From contig CAZSBL010000023.1 in the NCBI GenBank assembly GCA_964605205.1, positions 1 through 31,310 on the forward strand: DNA of 31,310 nucleotides. Reading direction: 5' to 3'. The notes beneath the pieces were generated by a model. That model did no database searches. It was not told the DNA's origin and was given only the letters and a program-made list of their open reading frames with translations. A program made the translations under genes and the position numbers. Of this stretch, positions 1 through 10,300 are shown piece after piece. Every line of letters begins with the position of its first letter. Positions within the stretch are counted from its first letter, which is position 1. The stretch comes from JAWVYT01 sp964605205 (lineage in GTDB: Bacteria; Gemmatimonadota; Gemmatimonadetes; Longimicrobiales; RSA9).

Positions 1-174
1 ACGGCTTACCAACGCCTCATACTACCGCGTCAGGTCGATTGAAGGGTACAGGGGGGATGGATGCGACGGAAGGGGTCAACACCACGAACCCGGCCCCGAC
101 CCGGACCACCCCCCATCGCACCCGAGCCGCCGCGAGTGAAGAATCCGCCGCGAACGCTCGCGCGCCGCGAACGC

Positions 175-2028
<1,854 letters not shown>

Positions 2029-2368
2029 CGGGATCTATGACCTGAGATTTAAGAGCTAAGTGGCTCGCGGTTTTTGTGCCAGCCTTCGTTGTGGGGCTAC
2101 CATCAACGGCCTCCCATTCGCTGCTCGATTCCCGACGTTCGTCGCGAGGGCAGCCTGCGTGATACCGCGAAGAGGCAGGGAGGTTTCATCAAGGCGCCAC
2201 AGGAGCGTTGACCAGGCCAAAGGTAGCCGGTCAAAGGTAGCCGGTATCGTGCTGTCATCGTGCCCAATGGGTCGCACCTGACCTACCCCTGCCCCACTGA
2301 CCGCCTGCCCATGCCGCCGACCTCCGTCGCACGGCAGTCTGCGTGGTACAGCGGAAGGGGCCATGGGT
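2029..2368. other. Noncoding interval upstream of typA
   Basis: This 340-bp stretch lies between the four-helix-bundle gene and typA, both on the minus strand. It holds a perfect 14-bp tandem duplication at 2218-2245, listed separately as a promoter candidate. ORFs of 70-100 codons cross it on both strands, but none has a recognisable family or a ribosome binding site. I see no RNA gene. It most likely contains the typA promoter and leader. Confidence 0.6.
2218..2239 (-). promoter_or_regulatory. Duplicated TACCTTTG promoter-like element for typA
   Basis: On the minus strand the octamer TACCTTTG occurs at 2232-2239 and again at 2218-2225, as part of a perfect 14-bp tandem repeat covering 2218-2245. 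It matches TAnnTTTG, the -7 element known for Bacteroidota housekeeping promoters, and it faces typA. No convincing TTG stands 19-20 nt upstream of either copy. The predicted leader would be about 185 nt. Promoter function is an inference. Confidence 0.45.
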
Positions 2369-2746
2369 TCATCCGGCGTTCCCCTGTTCGATCTGCGCCT
2401 CCGCCCAGTTGGCGAAGCCGATCAGCAGTTTGCGGACTTCATTCAGTTGGGCGTCCCGGTCGTCATGGACCTCGGACGCCATGTACCCCAGGTCGCGGCC
2501 GAGTATGAACCAGTACTCCAGCTCACTCAGGGACCCGCCGGCGAAGTCGAGGCTCGCTCGCAGCTGAGGGAGGGTTCGCTTCCCACATGCTTCCGAGATG
2601 TTGCCCGGCACCGACGCCGCCGACCGGCGCGTTTGTGACGTGAGCCCGAAACGCTCTTCCGTGGGGTAGGCGCGGGTCAACCGATACACGTCCAGCGTCA
2701 GCTCGTGCGCCTTCTGCCAGACCAGCAGATCCTGAAACGGCCGCAT
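2369..2746 (-). CDS. Four-helix-bundle protein (23S rRNA intervening-sequence protein type)
   Basis: This small cytoplasmic protein (125 residues) belongs to the four-helix-bundle family first found in intervening sequences of 23S rRNA genes; the Avd accessory protein of diversity-generating retroelements has a related fold. The hallmarks are visible: an opening FQDLLVWQKAHELTLDVY helix, a PTEERFGLTSQTRRSAASVP segment, then NISEACG and a C-terminal helix pair containing GSLSELEYWFILGRDLGY. There is no rRNA around it, so it is a free-standing copy. The ATG at 2746 has a strong GGAGG at 2752-2756, five nt upstream, but this site lies inside an 11-bp inverted repeat that could hide it from ribosomes. 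A promoter-like TAAGTTTG lies about 165 nt upstream of the start. The molecular function of free-standing members is not established. Confidence 0.9.
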   Translation of the reverse strand: MRPFQDLLVWQKAHELTLDVYRLTRAYPTEERFGLTSQTRRSAASVPGNISEACGKRTLPQLRASLDFAGGSLSELEYWFILGRDLGYMASEVHDDRDAQLNEVRKLLIGFANWAEAQIEQGNAG

Positions 2747-2747
2747 G

Positions 2748-2800
2748 AGAACCTCCGGAACGGATGAGTGGCGCCACCGTCACGCAGCGCCGGAGGTTCT
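2748..2800 (-). promoter_or_regulatory. Inverted repeat sequestering the ribosome binding site
   Basis: Positions 2748-2758 (AGAACCTCCGG) and 2790-2800 (CCGGAGGTTCT) are perfect 11-bp inverted repeats separated by 31 nt. The loop holds the 10-bp palindrome GTGGCGCCAC (2768-2777). In the minus-strand transcript the 3' arm carries the GGAGG of the four-helix-bundle gene and ends one nt before its ATG. The 5' arm carries the complementary CCUCC. Folding would block initiation, so this is a candidate translational switch or autoregulatory site. The pairing is read directly; regulation is inferred. Confidence 0.7.
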
Positions 2801-2908
2801 GAAGGTTGCCTCCACCCCGATGGTTGGACATAGCCGGACGGGACGAAATCGCCGGAGAGAGAGGGATAGACCGCGCAGGTCGAAACCCACCGCGAACCCG
2901 GAACCCGC

Positions 2909-2932
2909 CAAACTTAGATCTTAGATCTTAGA
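2909..2932 (-). promoter_or_regulatory. TAAGTTTG element with three 7-bp repeats
   Basis: The minus strand reads TAAGTTTG at 2916-2909, an exact TAnnTTTG match that overlaps the stop codon of the YjbQ gene. Directly upstream in transcript sense, positions 2912-2932 form three consecutive 7-bp units (TCTAAGA, TCTAAGA, TCTAAGT). The arrangement suggests a promoter with a small operator for the four-helix-bundle gene. No clear TTG is present at the -33 distance. Confidence 0.4.
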
Positions 2933-3339
2933 CCTTGAGCCTGGCCCACCGCGACCACCCGGTACGCCACCTCCCGCTCCCTGGGGCCATCCCACTCGGC
3001 CAGGAACACCTTCTGCCACGTTCCCAGCACGAGCTCGCCATCCTCGATGAGGAGCGTCTCGCCGGGGCCGACGAGAGCCGTCTTGATGTGGGCGTCGGAG
3101 TTGCCCTCGGCGTGGCGGTAGTCGCCGTCGCGGGGATGGACGCGACGGAGGTTGACCACGATGTCACGGCGGACATCGGGGTCGGCGCCCTCATTGACGG
3201 TAATGGCGCAGGTGGTGTGGAGCGACCAGAGGTGGATCACGCCGTCGGTGACGCCCGCCTGGTGGATGGCGGCCCGCACTTTGGCCGTGAAGTCGACGAG
3301 CTGCTCGCGCTCATTCGTCTCGATCCGGATCCTGCTCAT
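2914..3339 (-). CDS. YjbQ/UPF0047 family protein
   Basis: This 141-residue protein belongs to the YjbQ (UPF0047) family, a small beta-rich fold whose members include proteins with weak thiamine-phosphate synthase activity; the main physiological role is unclear. The family signatures are present: HLWSLHTTCAITVNEG with its conserved His and Thr residues, and then HPRDGDYRHAEGNSDAHIK, followed by GTWQKVFLAEWDGPREREV near the C terminus. The length is typical (E. coli YjbQ has about 138). The chosen ATG at 3339 overlaps the 3' end of the upstream cation exporter by 29 nt, indicating translational coupling. It is the last gene of the otsB-phzF-exporter-yjbQ run. The last codons consist of 7-bp repeats that also form a promoter-like element for the next gene. 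Confidence 0.93.
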   Translation of the reverse strand: MSRIRIETNEREQLVDFTAKVRAAIHQAGVTDGVIHLWSLHTTCAITVNEGADPDVRRDIVVNLRRVHPRDGDYRHAEGNSDAHIKTALVGPGETLLIEDGELVLGTWQKVFLAEWDGPREREVAYRVVAVGQAQGLRSKI

Positions 3340-4294
3340 GGCGTCTCCCTTCCCCGATGGTGTAGATGCCCTGGGGCTCGACCTGCACGGTGACGTGGCT
3401 GATGCCGAACTCGTCGTGCATCCGGTCGTGGATGGCCCGGAGCACGGGCTGGGTCCGCTCCACGTCGTCCACCACGGCGTGCCCGCTCATGGCGAAGTAG
3501 CCGCTGGTGACGGTCCATACATGCAGGTCGTGGACCGCCGAGACGCCGTCGATGGCCGAAATGGACGCGCGGATCTCCTCCAGGTCCAGGTGGCTCGGAA
3601 CGGCCTCCAGCAGCACGTCCACCGACTCCCTGACCAGCTTGAAGCTGCTCCACAGGATCAGCGCGCCCACCAGCACGGAGATGATCGGGTCCGCTGGGTT
3701 CCAGCCGGTGGCCATGATCACGACGGCGGCCGCAATGGCGCCGACGGAGCCCAGCAGGTCACCGAGCACGTGCAGGTAGGCACCGCGGACGTTCAGGCTC
3801 TCGCCGGCGGAGCGGTGCAGCATCACGGCGGCGACGACGTTGACCACGAGCCCGGCGCCGGCCACGGCCAGCATGAGCCCGCCCTTCACCTCCACGGGGT
3901 CGTGGAAGCGCTTCCACGCCTCGAGGAAGATGATACCGGAGAGGACGATGAGGACGGCACCGTTCACGAGGGCGGCCAGGATCTCGGCCCGGAGGTAGCC
4001 GTACGTCTTCTCGGCGGTGGCGGGGCGGGCGGCGAAGCGGATGGCGAAGAGGGAGAGGGCCAGGGCGCCCACGTCGGTGAGCATGTGTGCGGCGTCGGCC
4101 AGGAGCGCCAGCGAGCCGGACAGCACACCACCCACCACCTCCGCCACCATGAAGGTGGCCGTAAGGCCGATGACGATGAGCAGCGTCTGCCGGTCGGCGG
4201 CCCGAACGTGGCCGTCGGGGCCGTGACGATGGCCGGCGTGTTGGTGGCCGCCCTCGACCTCTTCGTGGGTGTGCGTCTCTCTCCGCTCCGTCAT
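3311..4294 (-). CDS. Cation diffusion facilitator, zinc exporter type (CzcD/ZitB-like)
   Basis: This inner-membrane antiporter of the CDF family probably exports Zn2+ or similar divalent ions in exchange for protons. The 327-residue protein has a His-rich cytoplasmic N terminus (seven His within residues 8-29), about six transmembrane helices from residue 37 to about 215, and a soluble C-terminal metal-sensing domain ending near VTVQVEPQG. The intramembrane site is the Zn-type pair: H70xxxD74 in ADAAHMLTD and H175xxxD179 in LHVLGDLLGS. The ATG at 4294 is two nt after the stop of the PhzF-like gene, so the two are probably translationally coupled. The downstream YjbQ gene overlaps its 3' end. 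The metal is inferred from the HxxxD pattern. Confidence 0.95.
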   Translation of the reverse strand: MTERRETHTHEEVEGGHQHAGHRHGPDGHVRAADRQTLLIVIGLTATFMVAEVVGGVLSGSLALLADAAHMLTDVGALALSLFAIRFAARPATAEKTYGYLRAEILAALVNGAVLIVLSGIIFLEAWKRFHDPVEVKGGLMLAVAGAGLVVNVVAAVMLHRSAGESLNVRGAYLHVLGDLLGSVGAIAAAVVIMATGWNPADPIISVLVGALILWSSFKLVRESVDVLLEAVPSHLDLEEIRASISAIDGVSAVHDLHVWTVTSGYFAMSGHAVVDDVERTQPVLRAIHDRMHDEFGISHVTVQVEPQGIYTIGEGRRHEQDPDRDE

Positions 4295-4296
4295 GG

Positions 4297-5178
4297 TTAC
4301 TGCTGCCGGCGGACCCGTCCCCCCACGCGCATGGCGGTGGGCCGGCCGTGGTCGTGATGTACCCGGAGCCGCAGCTCGCTGGGCCGGCCCATGGCCTCAC
4401 CCTGCCGGATCCGCAGCTCCACCGAGTCCCGCACCAGGTTCTCCCGGGCAAGGTACGCGCCGAGCGATGCGGCGGCGGTGCCGGTGGCCGGATCCTCGTC
4501 GATGTCCACGGCCGGCGCGAACGACCGGGCCCGGACCTGGCGAGCGTCGGGGTCGAACACGAACGGGTAGTAGACGATGATCCGATCGTGGCGGCCCAGC
4601 TCCCGCAGGTGGTCGAGGTCGGGGCGCATGGCGTCGAGGGCGGCGATGTCGGCCACGGGCAGGAGCGCCACACGGATGCCCACGTCCTCGATGGCCGCCG
4701 CCGGGCGCGAGGCCATGACGGCGAACGGCAGCCCCAGGGCCTCGGCGATGGCCTCGACATCGAGGGCCCGCTCGACCCGCTCCGCCACCGGCATGTCCAT
4801 CCAGACCACGACGGCGTCATCCTCCTCGACCACCACCCCGCTCACCACCCCGCCCGGGGCCCGGGACGCCACCTTCGCCGGCAGCTCGCCCAGCCGGCCG
4901 TCCAGCGCCAGCACGCCGTACGCGGCCGCGGTGGCGTGGCCGCACAGATCCACCTCGCCGCCGGGTGCGAAATAGCGGAGACCATAGACGCCGTCGGAGT
5001 CGGGGGGCCGTACGAACGCCGTCTCCGACAGCGGATTCAGCCGCACGGCGATCTCCGTCATCGCCTCCGGCGAGAGCTCGGGCGGGTCCAGGACCACGCC
5101 GGCCGGGTTGCCCCCGGCGCCGGTGTCACCGGGCACGGGGAACGAGGTCATGCGCCACTCGTCGAGGGAATCACTCAT
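4297..5178 (-). CDS. PhzF family isomerase/epimerase-like protein
   Basis: The 293-residue protein has the two-lobed diaminopimelate-epimerase-like fold of the PhzF family. Characterised members act on phenazine precursors, but most members have unknown substrates, and no phenazine genes are present here. Seen in the sequence are NPAGVV at 24-29, the catalytic-type glutamate E52 in LSETAFV, the VDLCGHATAAA loop (77-87) and, in the second lobe, DEDPATGTAAA, which normally binds the carboxylate of the substrate. The start ATG at 5178 lies 48 nt after the otsB stop. The gene ends two nt before the CDF exporter. Family membership is firm; the substrate is unknown. Confidence 0.94.
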   Translation of the reverse strand: MSDSLDEWRMTSFPVPGDTGAGGNPAGVVLDPPELSPEAMTEIAVRLNPLSETAFVRPPDSDGVYGLRYFAPGGEVDLCGHATAAAYGVLALDGRLGELPAKVASRAPGGVVSGVVVEEDDAVVVWMDMPVAERVERALDVEAIAEALGLPFAVMASRPAAAIEDVGIRVALLPVADIAALDAMRPDLDHLRELGRHDRIIVYYPFVFDPDARQVRARSFAPAVDIDEDPATGTAAASLGAYLARENLVRDSVELRIRQGEAMGRPSELRLRVHHDHGRPTAMRVGGRVRRQQ

Positions 5179-5226
5179 GTGTCTCCTTGGTCTGCCACGA
5201 TACCGGACCGGGTCCGCGTTTCGGCG

Positions 5227-6072
5227 TCAGCCATCCGCGAGTCTCCGGATCAGCTCGGCCACCTCCTCGGGGCCGCGGAGCCAGGAGAGCGCGTCGGTCT
5301 CCTCCGGTGGCGGGTCACCGACCACGATCCCGCCCCCCAGGTCCCGGACCACGGCGAAGGCGTCCTCATCGGTGGTGTCGTCACCGATGAAGATGGCCGG
5401 GAAGGGGGACACACCGGGGCCCCGGCGGTGGCCGGCGGCGGGGTCGGCCTCCTGGTCGGCCTTCTGGTGACCCTCCTCGGCGATCACGTCGAGGAGGAAT
5501 TCCACCGCCTTCCCCTTGTCCCAGTCCACGTCGGGCCGGATCTCGAACACCTTCTTCCCCTCGGTTACCCGGAGGCCAGGGCGATGGCAATGATCGATGG
5601 CCTCGCGAACCCGGTCCCCGGCGCCCTCGCGCTTCGCGCGGCGATAATGGATGCTCAGCGTCCACCGCTTGTCCTCGATCTCCGTGCCCGGCTCGTCGGC
5701 CAACGCCTCCTCCAGCGCGGCGACGCACTCGTCCAGCTCCGGGCGAGCCTCCGCCGCCGCCGGGTGAACCCGGTCCACGCCCGGCCCCTCGATCTCGAAG
5801 CCGTGATTACCGGCGTAGTAGAGACCGTGGATCCCCACCCGTGACCGGGCGTCGGCCAGCCCCCGGCCGCTCACGATGGCCACCACCGTGTCTTCCCGCT
5901 CCGTCAGACGACGGAGGGGGTCAATCACGTGGTCGTGAAGCGCCGCGGCGTCGGGCCGCTCCACGATGGGCGAGAGCGTGCCGTCGAAGTCCAGCGCCAC
6001 CAGCATCCGCCCCACCATCCGGCGGAGCGCGATCAGGGAGTCGGCGCGGTCGAAGGCGTGTGGGAGGTCCAT
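5227..6072 (-). CDS. otsB: Trehalose-6-phosphate phosphatase
   Basis: OtsB removes phosphate from trehalose-6-phosphate to give trehalose, a compatible solute, in the cytoplasm. The 281-residue HAD-superfamily protein has LDFDGTLSP with nucleophile D28 and acid/base D30, the SGR motif at 68-70 (motif II), YYAGNHGFEI typical of the family cap region, a conserved Lys in EGKKVFEIRP, and GDDTTDEDAF at 230-239 (motif IV). A short Gly/Pro-rich insertion at about 202-222 is unusual. No otsA synthase is in the window, so the substrate would come from a gene elsewhere. It is the first gene of the minus-strand run. A near match to the promoter element (TACCGTTTG at 6201-6209, one extra base) lies about 130 nt upstream. 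Confidence 0.95.
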   Translation of the reverse strand: MDLPHAFDRADSLIALRRMVGRMLVALDFDGTLSPIVERPDAAALHDHVIDPLRRLTEREDTVVAIVSGRGLADARSRVGIHGLYYAGNHGFEIEGPGVDRVHPAAAEARPELDECVAALEEALADEPGTEIEDKRWTLSIHYRRAKREGAGDRVREAIDHCHRPGLRVTEGKKVFEIRPDVDWDKGKAVEFLLDVIAEEGHQKADQEADPAAGHRRGPGVSPFPAIFIGDDTTDEDAFAVVRDLGGGIVVGDPPPEETDALSWLRGPEEVAELIRRLADG

Positions 6073-6251
6073 CGGGGTTCGATCTCGAGTTCGAGGACGT
6101 GGCGGATCGGGGCTCGCGGCTCGCTGTCAGACGTCGTCGCCCACAGGGCCGCCGCACGTGAGTTCCAACGGGCAGAGTAGCGGGCGCGGGAGGCCGGATG
6201 CAAACGGTAGCGAGCCGGCTCGGTGCAGTGGCGGTCTCCGGGCGCTTCGGT

Positions 6252-6259
6252 TACCTTTG
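6252..6259 (+). promoter_or_regulatory. TACCTTTG promoter-like element
   Basis: The octamer TACCTTTG matches TAnnTTTG exactly and lies 42 bp before the ATG of the DUF4837 lipoprotein gene, giving a predicted leader of about 38 nt. It is in the 229-bp divergent interval between otsB and that gene. Only a weak GTG stands about 21 nt upstream as a -33 candidate. It would drive the lipoprotein-dnaE-accA-ricT-metG run. Confidence 0.5.
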
Positions 6260-6301
6260 ATGTTCGCGGTGGCGTGATCCTCCATAACTTGTTGTGTCGC
6301 A

Positions 6302-7303
6302 ATGACTTTCTTGCGCAAAACCCTGCTTGTGGCCGTCCTGGTGACGGTGGCGTGCAGCGACTCCTCGCGCCAGGCCATGGGCGATGTGAACAGCATCATC
6401 GTGGTGGCCGAGGACAGCCTGTGGGCGCAGGTGGAAGACACGATGCTGACCACGCTCCAGCGGCGGGTCTTCGCGGTGCGAGACGAGCCGACGTTCCTGC
6501 TCACGCATACGTCGCCCAGGAGCGAGCACTGGGGCGAGCTGCGCCGGTTCCGGCAGATCCTGACCATCGGGGGCCCCGACGACCCGTGGGTGCGCCCTGC
6601 GCTGGAGGAGGCTGACACGATGGTGACGCCGCCGGCGCTGGTGGAGGTGAACCGGGTCTGGGCGAGGAACCAGCGGGTGACGGCGCTGGTGGTCGGCGAC
6701 GCCGACGTGGAATGGCTTCGCTCCATGGCGGACAGTCTGGCCACGCTGCTGGACAACCGGTACCGCGTGTGGGCACAGAACCGGATGTACGTGAGCGGGC
6801 GCGACACGGCGCTGGCGAACGCGCTGCTGGCGGAGGGCGGTTTCTCACTGGAGATGCCGAATGTCTACCGGTGGCGCCAGCTGAACGACTCGACGTACGC
6901 GTTCCTGAACGACAACCCGGACGCGTCGCAGCTGGTCCGTTGGCTGACGGTGACGTGGCGAGGGGAGCCGTCGGGCGAACCGACGCCGGAGTCGCTGCTG
7001 GCGTGGCGGGATTCCATGGCGGCGTCGCTGTACGACTGGGGCCAGCGCACGGAGCGGGACCGGCTCCAGGCCACGGAGCTGGAAGCGCCCGGGGCGGGCG
7101 GGCTGGAGGTCCGTGGCGTCTGGTCGGGGACCGATGACTTCCCGCAGGCCGGACCGTTCATCGCCCGGACGGTGGACTGCCCGGACCAGGGCCGCCGCTA
7201 CCTGCTGGACGCGTGGCTGTACGCGCCGGCCAAGGACAAGTACCAGTACATGATCCAGCTGGAAACGCTGCTGGACAGTTTCCGCTGTGGCCCGCCCCGG
7301 TGA
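6302..7303 (+). CDS. DUF4837 family lipoprotein
   Basis: The 333-residue protein resembles the DUF4837 family of secreted lipoproteins, known mostly from Bacteroidota and relatives and with no assigned function. Residues 1-18 form a lipoprotein signal with LVTVAC, so C18 would be lipidated. The family pattern is visible: a small residue-rich start of the mature part (GDVNSIIVVAEDSLWAQ), an EPTFLLTHT strand, WARNQRVTALVVGD in the middle, and a second half with WRGEPSG and a C-terminal LDAWLYAPAKDKYQYM segment. It opens the dnaE operon, 56 nt before dnaE, and is preceded by a TACCTTTG element. The envelope location is inferred from the lipobox. Family identification is from memory of the domain pattern. 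Confidence 0.8.
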   Translation: MTFLRKTLLVAVLVTVACSDSSRQAMGDVNSIIVVAEDSLWAQVEDTMLTTLQRRVFAVRDEPTFLLTHTSPRSEHWGELRRFRQILTIGGPDDPWVRPALEEADTMVTPPALVEVNRVWARNQRVTALVVGDADVEWLRSMADSLATLLDNRYRVWAQNRMYVSGRDTALANALLAEGGFSLEMPNVYRWRQLNDSTYAFLNDNPDASQLVRWLTVTWRGEPSGEPTPESLLAWRDSMAASLYDWGQRTERDRLQATELEAPGAGGLEVRGVWSGTDDFPQAGPFIARTVDCPDQGRRYLLDAWLYAPAKDKYQYMIQLETLLDSFRCGPPR

Positions 7304-7359
7304 TGGTGCGGACCCACACGATCCCGAACTCGAACACCTTTCACCCGCTGCCGAGCTGA

Positions 7360-10300
7360 ATGTCTTTCGTTCATCTCCACACACACAGTGAGTACTCGCT
7401 CCTCGACGGCGCCAACCGGCTGGGCGACCTGATCTCCCGCGCCCAGGAGTACGAGATGCCGGCCGTGGGACTGACCGACCATGGCGTGCTGTACGGTGTG
7501 TGGAATTTCCGCCAGCAGGCGAAGAAGGCGGGGATCAAGCCGGTGGTGGGGATGGAGGCGTACGTGGCGCCGGGAGACCGGGCGAACCGGTCGGTGTCCC
7601 GTGGCGAAAAGCCGTACTACCACCTGGTGGTGCTGGCCCGGGACCGGACGGGGTTCCAGAACCTGGTGAAGCTCTCGTCCGTCGGGTTCCTGGAGGGGTT
7701 CTATCACCGTCCTCGGATCGACCGTGAGGTGCTGGAGCGGTACTCGGAGGGACTGATCGTGAGCTCGGCGTGCATGGCCAGCGAGGTGGCCCGGCACCTG
7801 CTCGACGAGGACTGGGACGCGGCCCGGGAGACGGCGATGTGGTATACGGAGACGTTCCCGGACCGGTATTACCTGGAGGTCCAGGCCCACGGCACGGAGG
7901 GCCAGGCCACGCTGAACGAGCGGACGTTCACGCTGGCCGACGAGCTGGGGCTCCCGGTGATCGCCACCAACGACGCCCACTTCCTGCGCCCCGAGGACCA
8001 CGACGCCCACGACGTGCTGCTGTGCATCGGGCTCGGGAAGGACTACGAGGACCCGGACCGGATGCGGTACGACCGGGGGCTCTACTTCAAGTCCGGGCAG
8101 GAGATGGCCGCCGCGTTCCCGGACCGGCCGGACGTGATCGAGAACACGCTGGCCATTGCGGACCAGGTCTCGCTGGACCTGCCGAAGCAGTACCACGTGC
8201 CGAAGTTCCCGCTCCCCGAGCAGTTCAACACGGAGACCTCCCTGCTGAAGCACATGGCGGTGGAGGGGGCGAAGGAGCATTACGGCGACCCGCTGTCCGA
8301 GGAGGTGCAGGAGCGGCTCGACTACGAGCTGGGCGTAATCACGAACCCGGACGCCGACTACAGCGGCTACTTCCTCATCACGGCCGACTTCATCAACTGG
8401 GCGAAGGAGAACGGGATCCCCGTGGGCCCGGGCCGGGGCTCGGCCGCCGGCTCGCTGGTGGCGTACGCCCTGGGGATCACCGACGTGGACCCGCTCCGGT
8501 TCGACCTGCTGTTCGAGCGGTTCCTGAACCCGGACCGGGTCTCGATGCCGGACATCGACATCGACTTCTGCTACGAGAAGCGCGGCCGGGTGATCGAGTA
8601 CACGCGGGAGAAGTACGGCCGGGACAGCGTGGGCCAGATCATCACGTTCGGCACCATGAAGAGCCGGGCCGTGATCCGGGACGTGGGCCGCGTCCTGGGC
8701 TTCGAGCCGTCGGAGACCGACAAGCTGGCCAAGCTGGTGCCGAACGCGCCGGGGAACAGCATGACGGTGGCCCGGGCCCGGGAGCAGATCAGCGAGCTGC
8801 GGGAGATGGCGGCCCAGAACGAGCGGATCCGCCGGCTCCTGGACTTCGCCGAGACGCTGGAAGGGCTCAGCCGTCACGCCAGCGTGCACGCCGCCGGCGT
8901 GGTCATCGCGCCCGGCCCACTCCCGGAGTACGTGCCGGTCTGCACCCAGTCGGGCGGCCGGGGCGCCGGGAACAACGGCGACGAGGACGTGATCGTGACC
9001 CAATGGGACATGATCGCGCTGGAGCAGGCCGGGATGCTGAAGATGGACTTCCTGGGGCTGAAGACGCTGACCGTGATCCACGACGCCGCCGACGCCGTGA
9101 TCGCCCGTCACGGTGAGCTGGCGAACCCGAAGACCGGCACCGCGCACGAGCGGATCGAGGACGTCGCGCTGGACGACCCGTCGGTCTACGAGATGCTGGC
9201 CCACGGCGGGACCAGCGGGGTGTTCCAGTTCGAGTCGAGCCTGGCCACGGACAAGCTGCGGGCCATGAAGGCCGACCGGTTCGAGGACCTGGTGGCCACG
9301 AACGCGCTGATCCGGCCGGGCCCGCTCGACAGCGGGATGACCGACGTCTACATCCGCCGGAAGCTGGGCCACGAGCCGGTGCGCTACCCCCACACGTCGC
9401 TGGAAGGCGTGCTGTCGCCGACCTACGGGGTGATCGTCTACCAGGAGCAGGTGATGCGGATCGCCCAGGTCCTGGCGGGCTTCACGCTGGCCGAGGCCGA
9501 CGTGATGCGGAAGGCCATGGGGAAGAAGGACGCCGACCTCATTGCCGAGCAGATCGAGACCTTCATCAGCCGGGCGGTGGAGCGCGGCGTGGAGCGGCGC
9601 ACCGCCTCGGACATCGCCGAGCAGATCGAGACGTTCGGCCGTTACGGCTTCAACCGGGCGCACTCGGTGGCGTACGCGCTGCTGAGCTACCAGACGGCGT
9701 GGCTGAAGGCGCACCACCCCGCCGAGTTCATGGCGGCGCTGCTCTCCTCGGTTGTTGACAAGACCGACGACGTGGTAAAGTACATAGCCGAGTGTCGGGA
9801 CATGCAGAAGCACGTGCCCGGCCGCGACGGCGGGATCCAGGTCCTCCCCCCGGACGTCAACGAGAGCGGGTGGAAGTTCACGCCCGTGAGCGACACCACC
9901 ATCCGGTTCGGGATGGGTGCGTGCCGTGGCGTGGGCGAGGCGGCGGTGCGGAGCATCCTGGCGGCCCGCGAGGAGGGCCCGTTCGAGAGCCTGTTCGACC
10001 TGGCCACGCGGGTGGACCTGAAGGCCGTGGGCAAGCGCGCGCTGGAGGCGCTGATCGCCGCAGGCGCGTGTGACTCGTTCGGCCACCGGTCGCAGCTCAT
10101 GGCCGGGCTGGAGCAGACGGTGGGCGAGGCACAGCTGCGGCAGGCCGACGCGGAGAGCGGGCAGGGCTCGCTCTTCGACGTGAGCGGCGAGCGGACGGTG
10201 CGCGAAGCGCCGTCGCTGCCGGATGTGCCGAAGTGGCCGGAAGCCGAACGACTGGCGCGGGAAAAGGAGATCCTGGGCTTCTTCATCAGCGGGCACCCGT

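Noticed and set aside
2056..2364. A 102-codon minus-strand ORF between the four-helix-bundle gene and typA
   Set aside because: It has no family match that I can recall and no ribosome binding site, and it crosses the duplicated promoter-like element.
2369..2746. A remnant of a 23S rRNA gene around the intervening-sequence-type protein
   Set aside because: No rRNA-like sequence is visible on either side; the neighbours are typA and YjbQ.
7198..10296. A 1032-codon antisense ORF opposite dnaE
   Set aside because: It is a shadow of the GC-rich dnaE gene: Arg/His/Leu-rich, with no domain pattern, while the plus frame is a complete polymerase.
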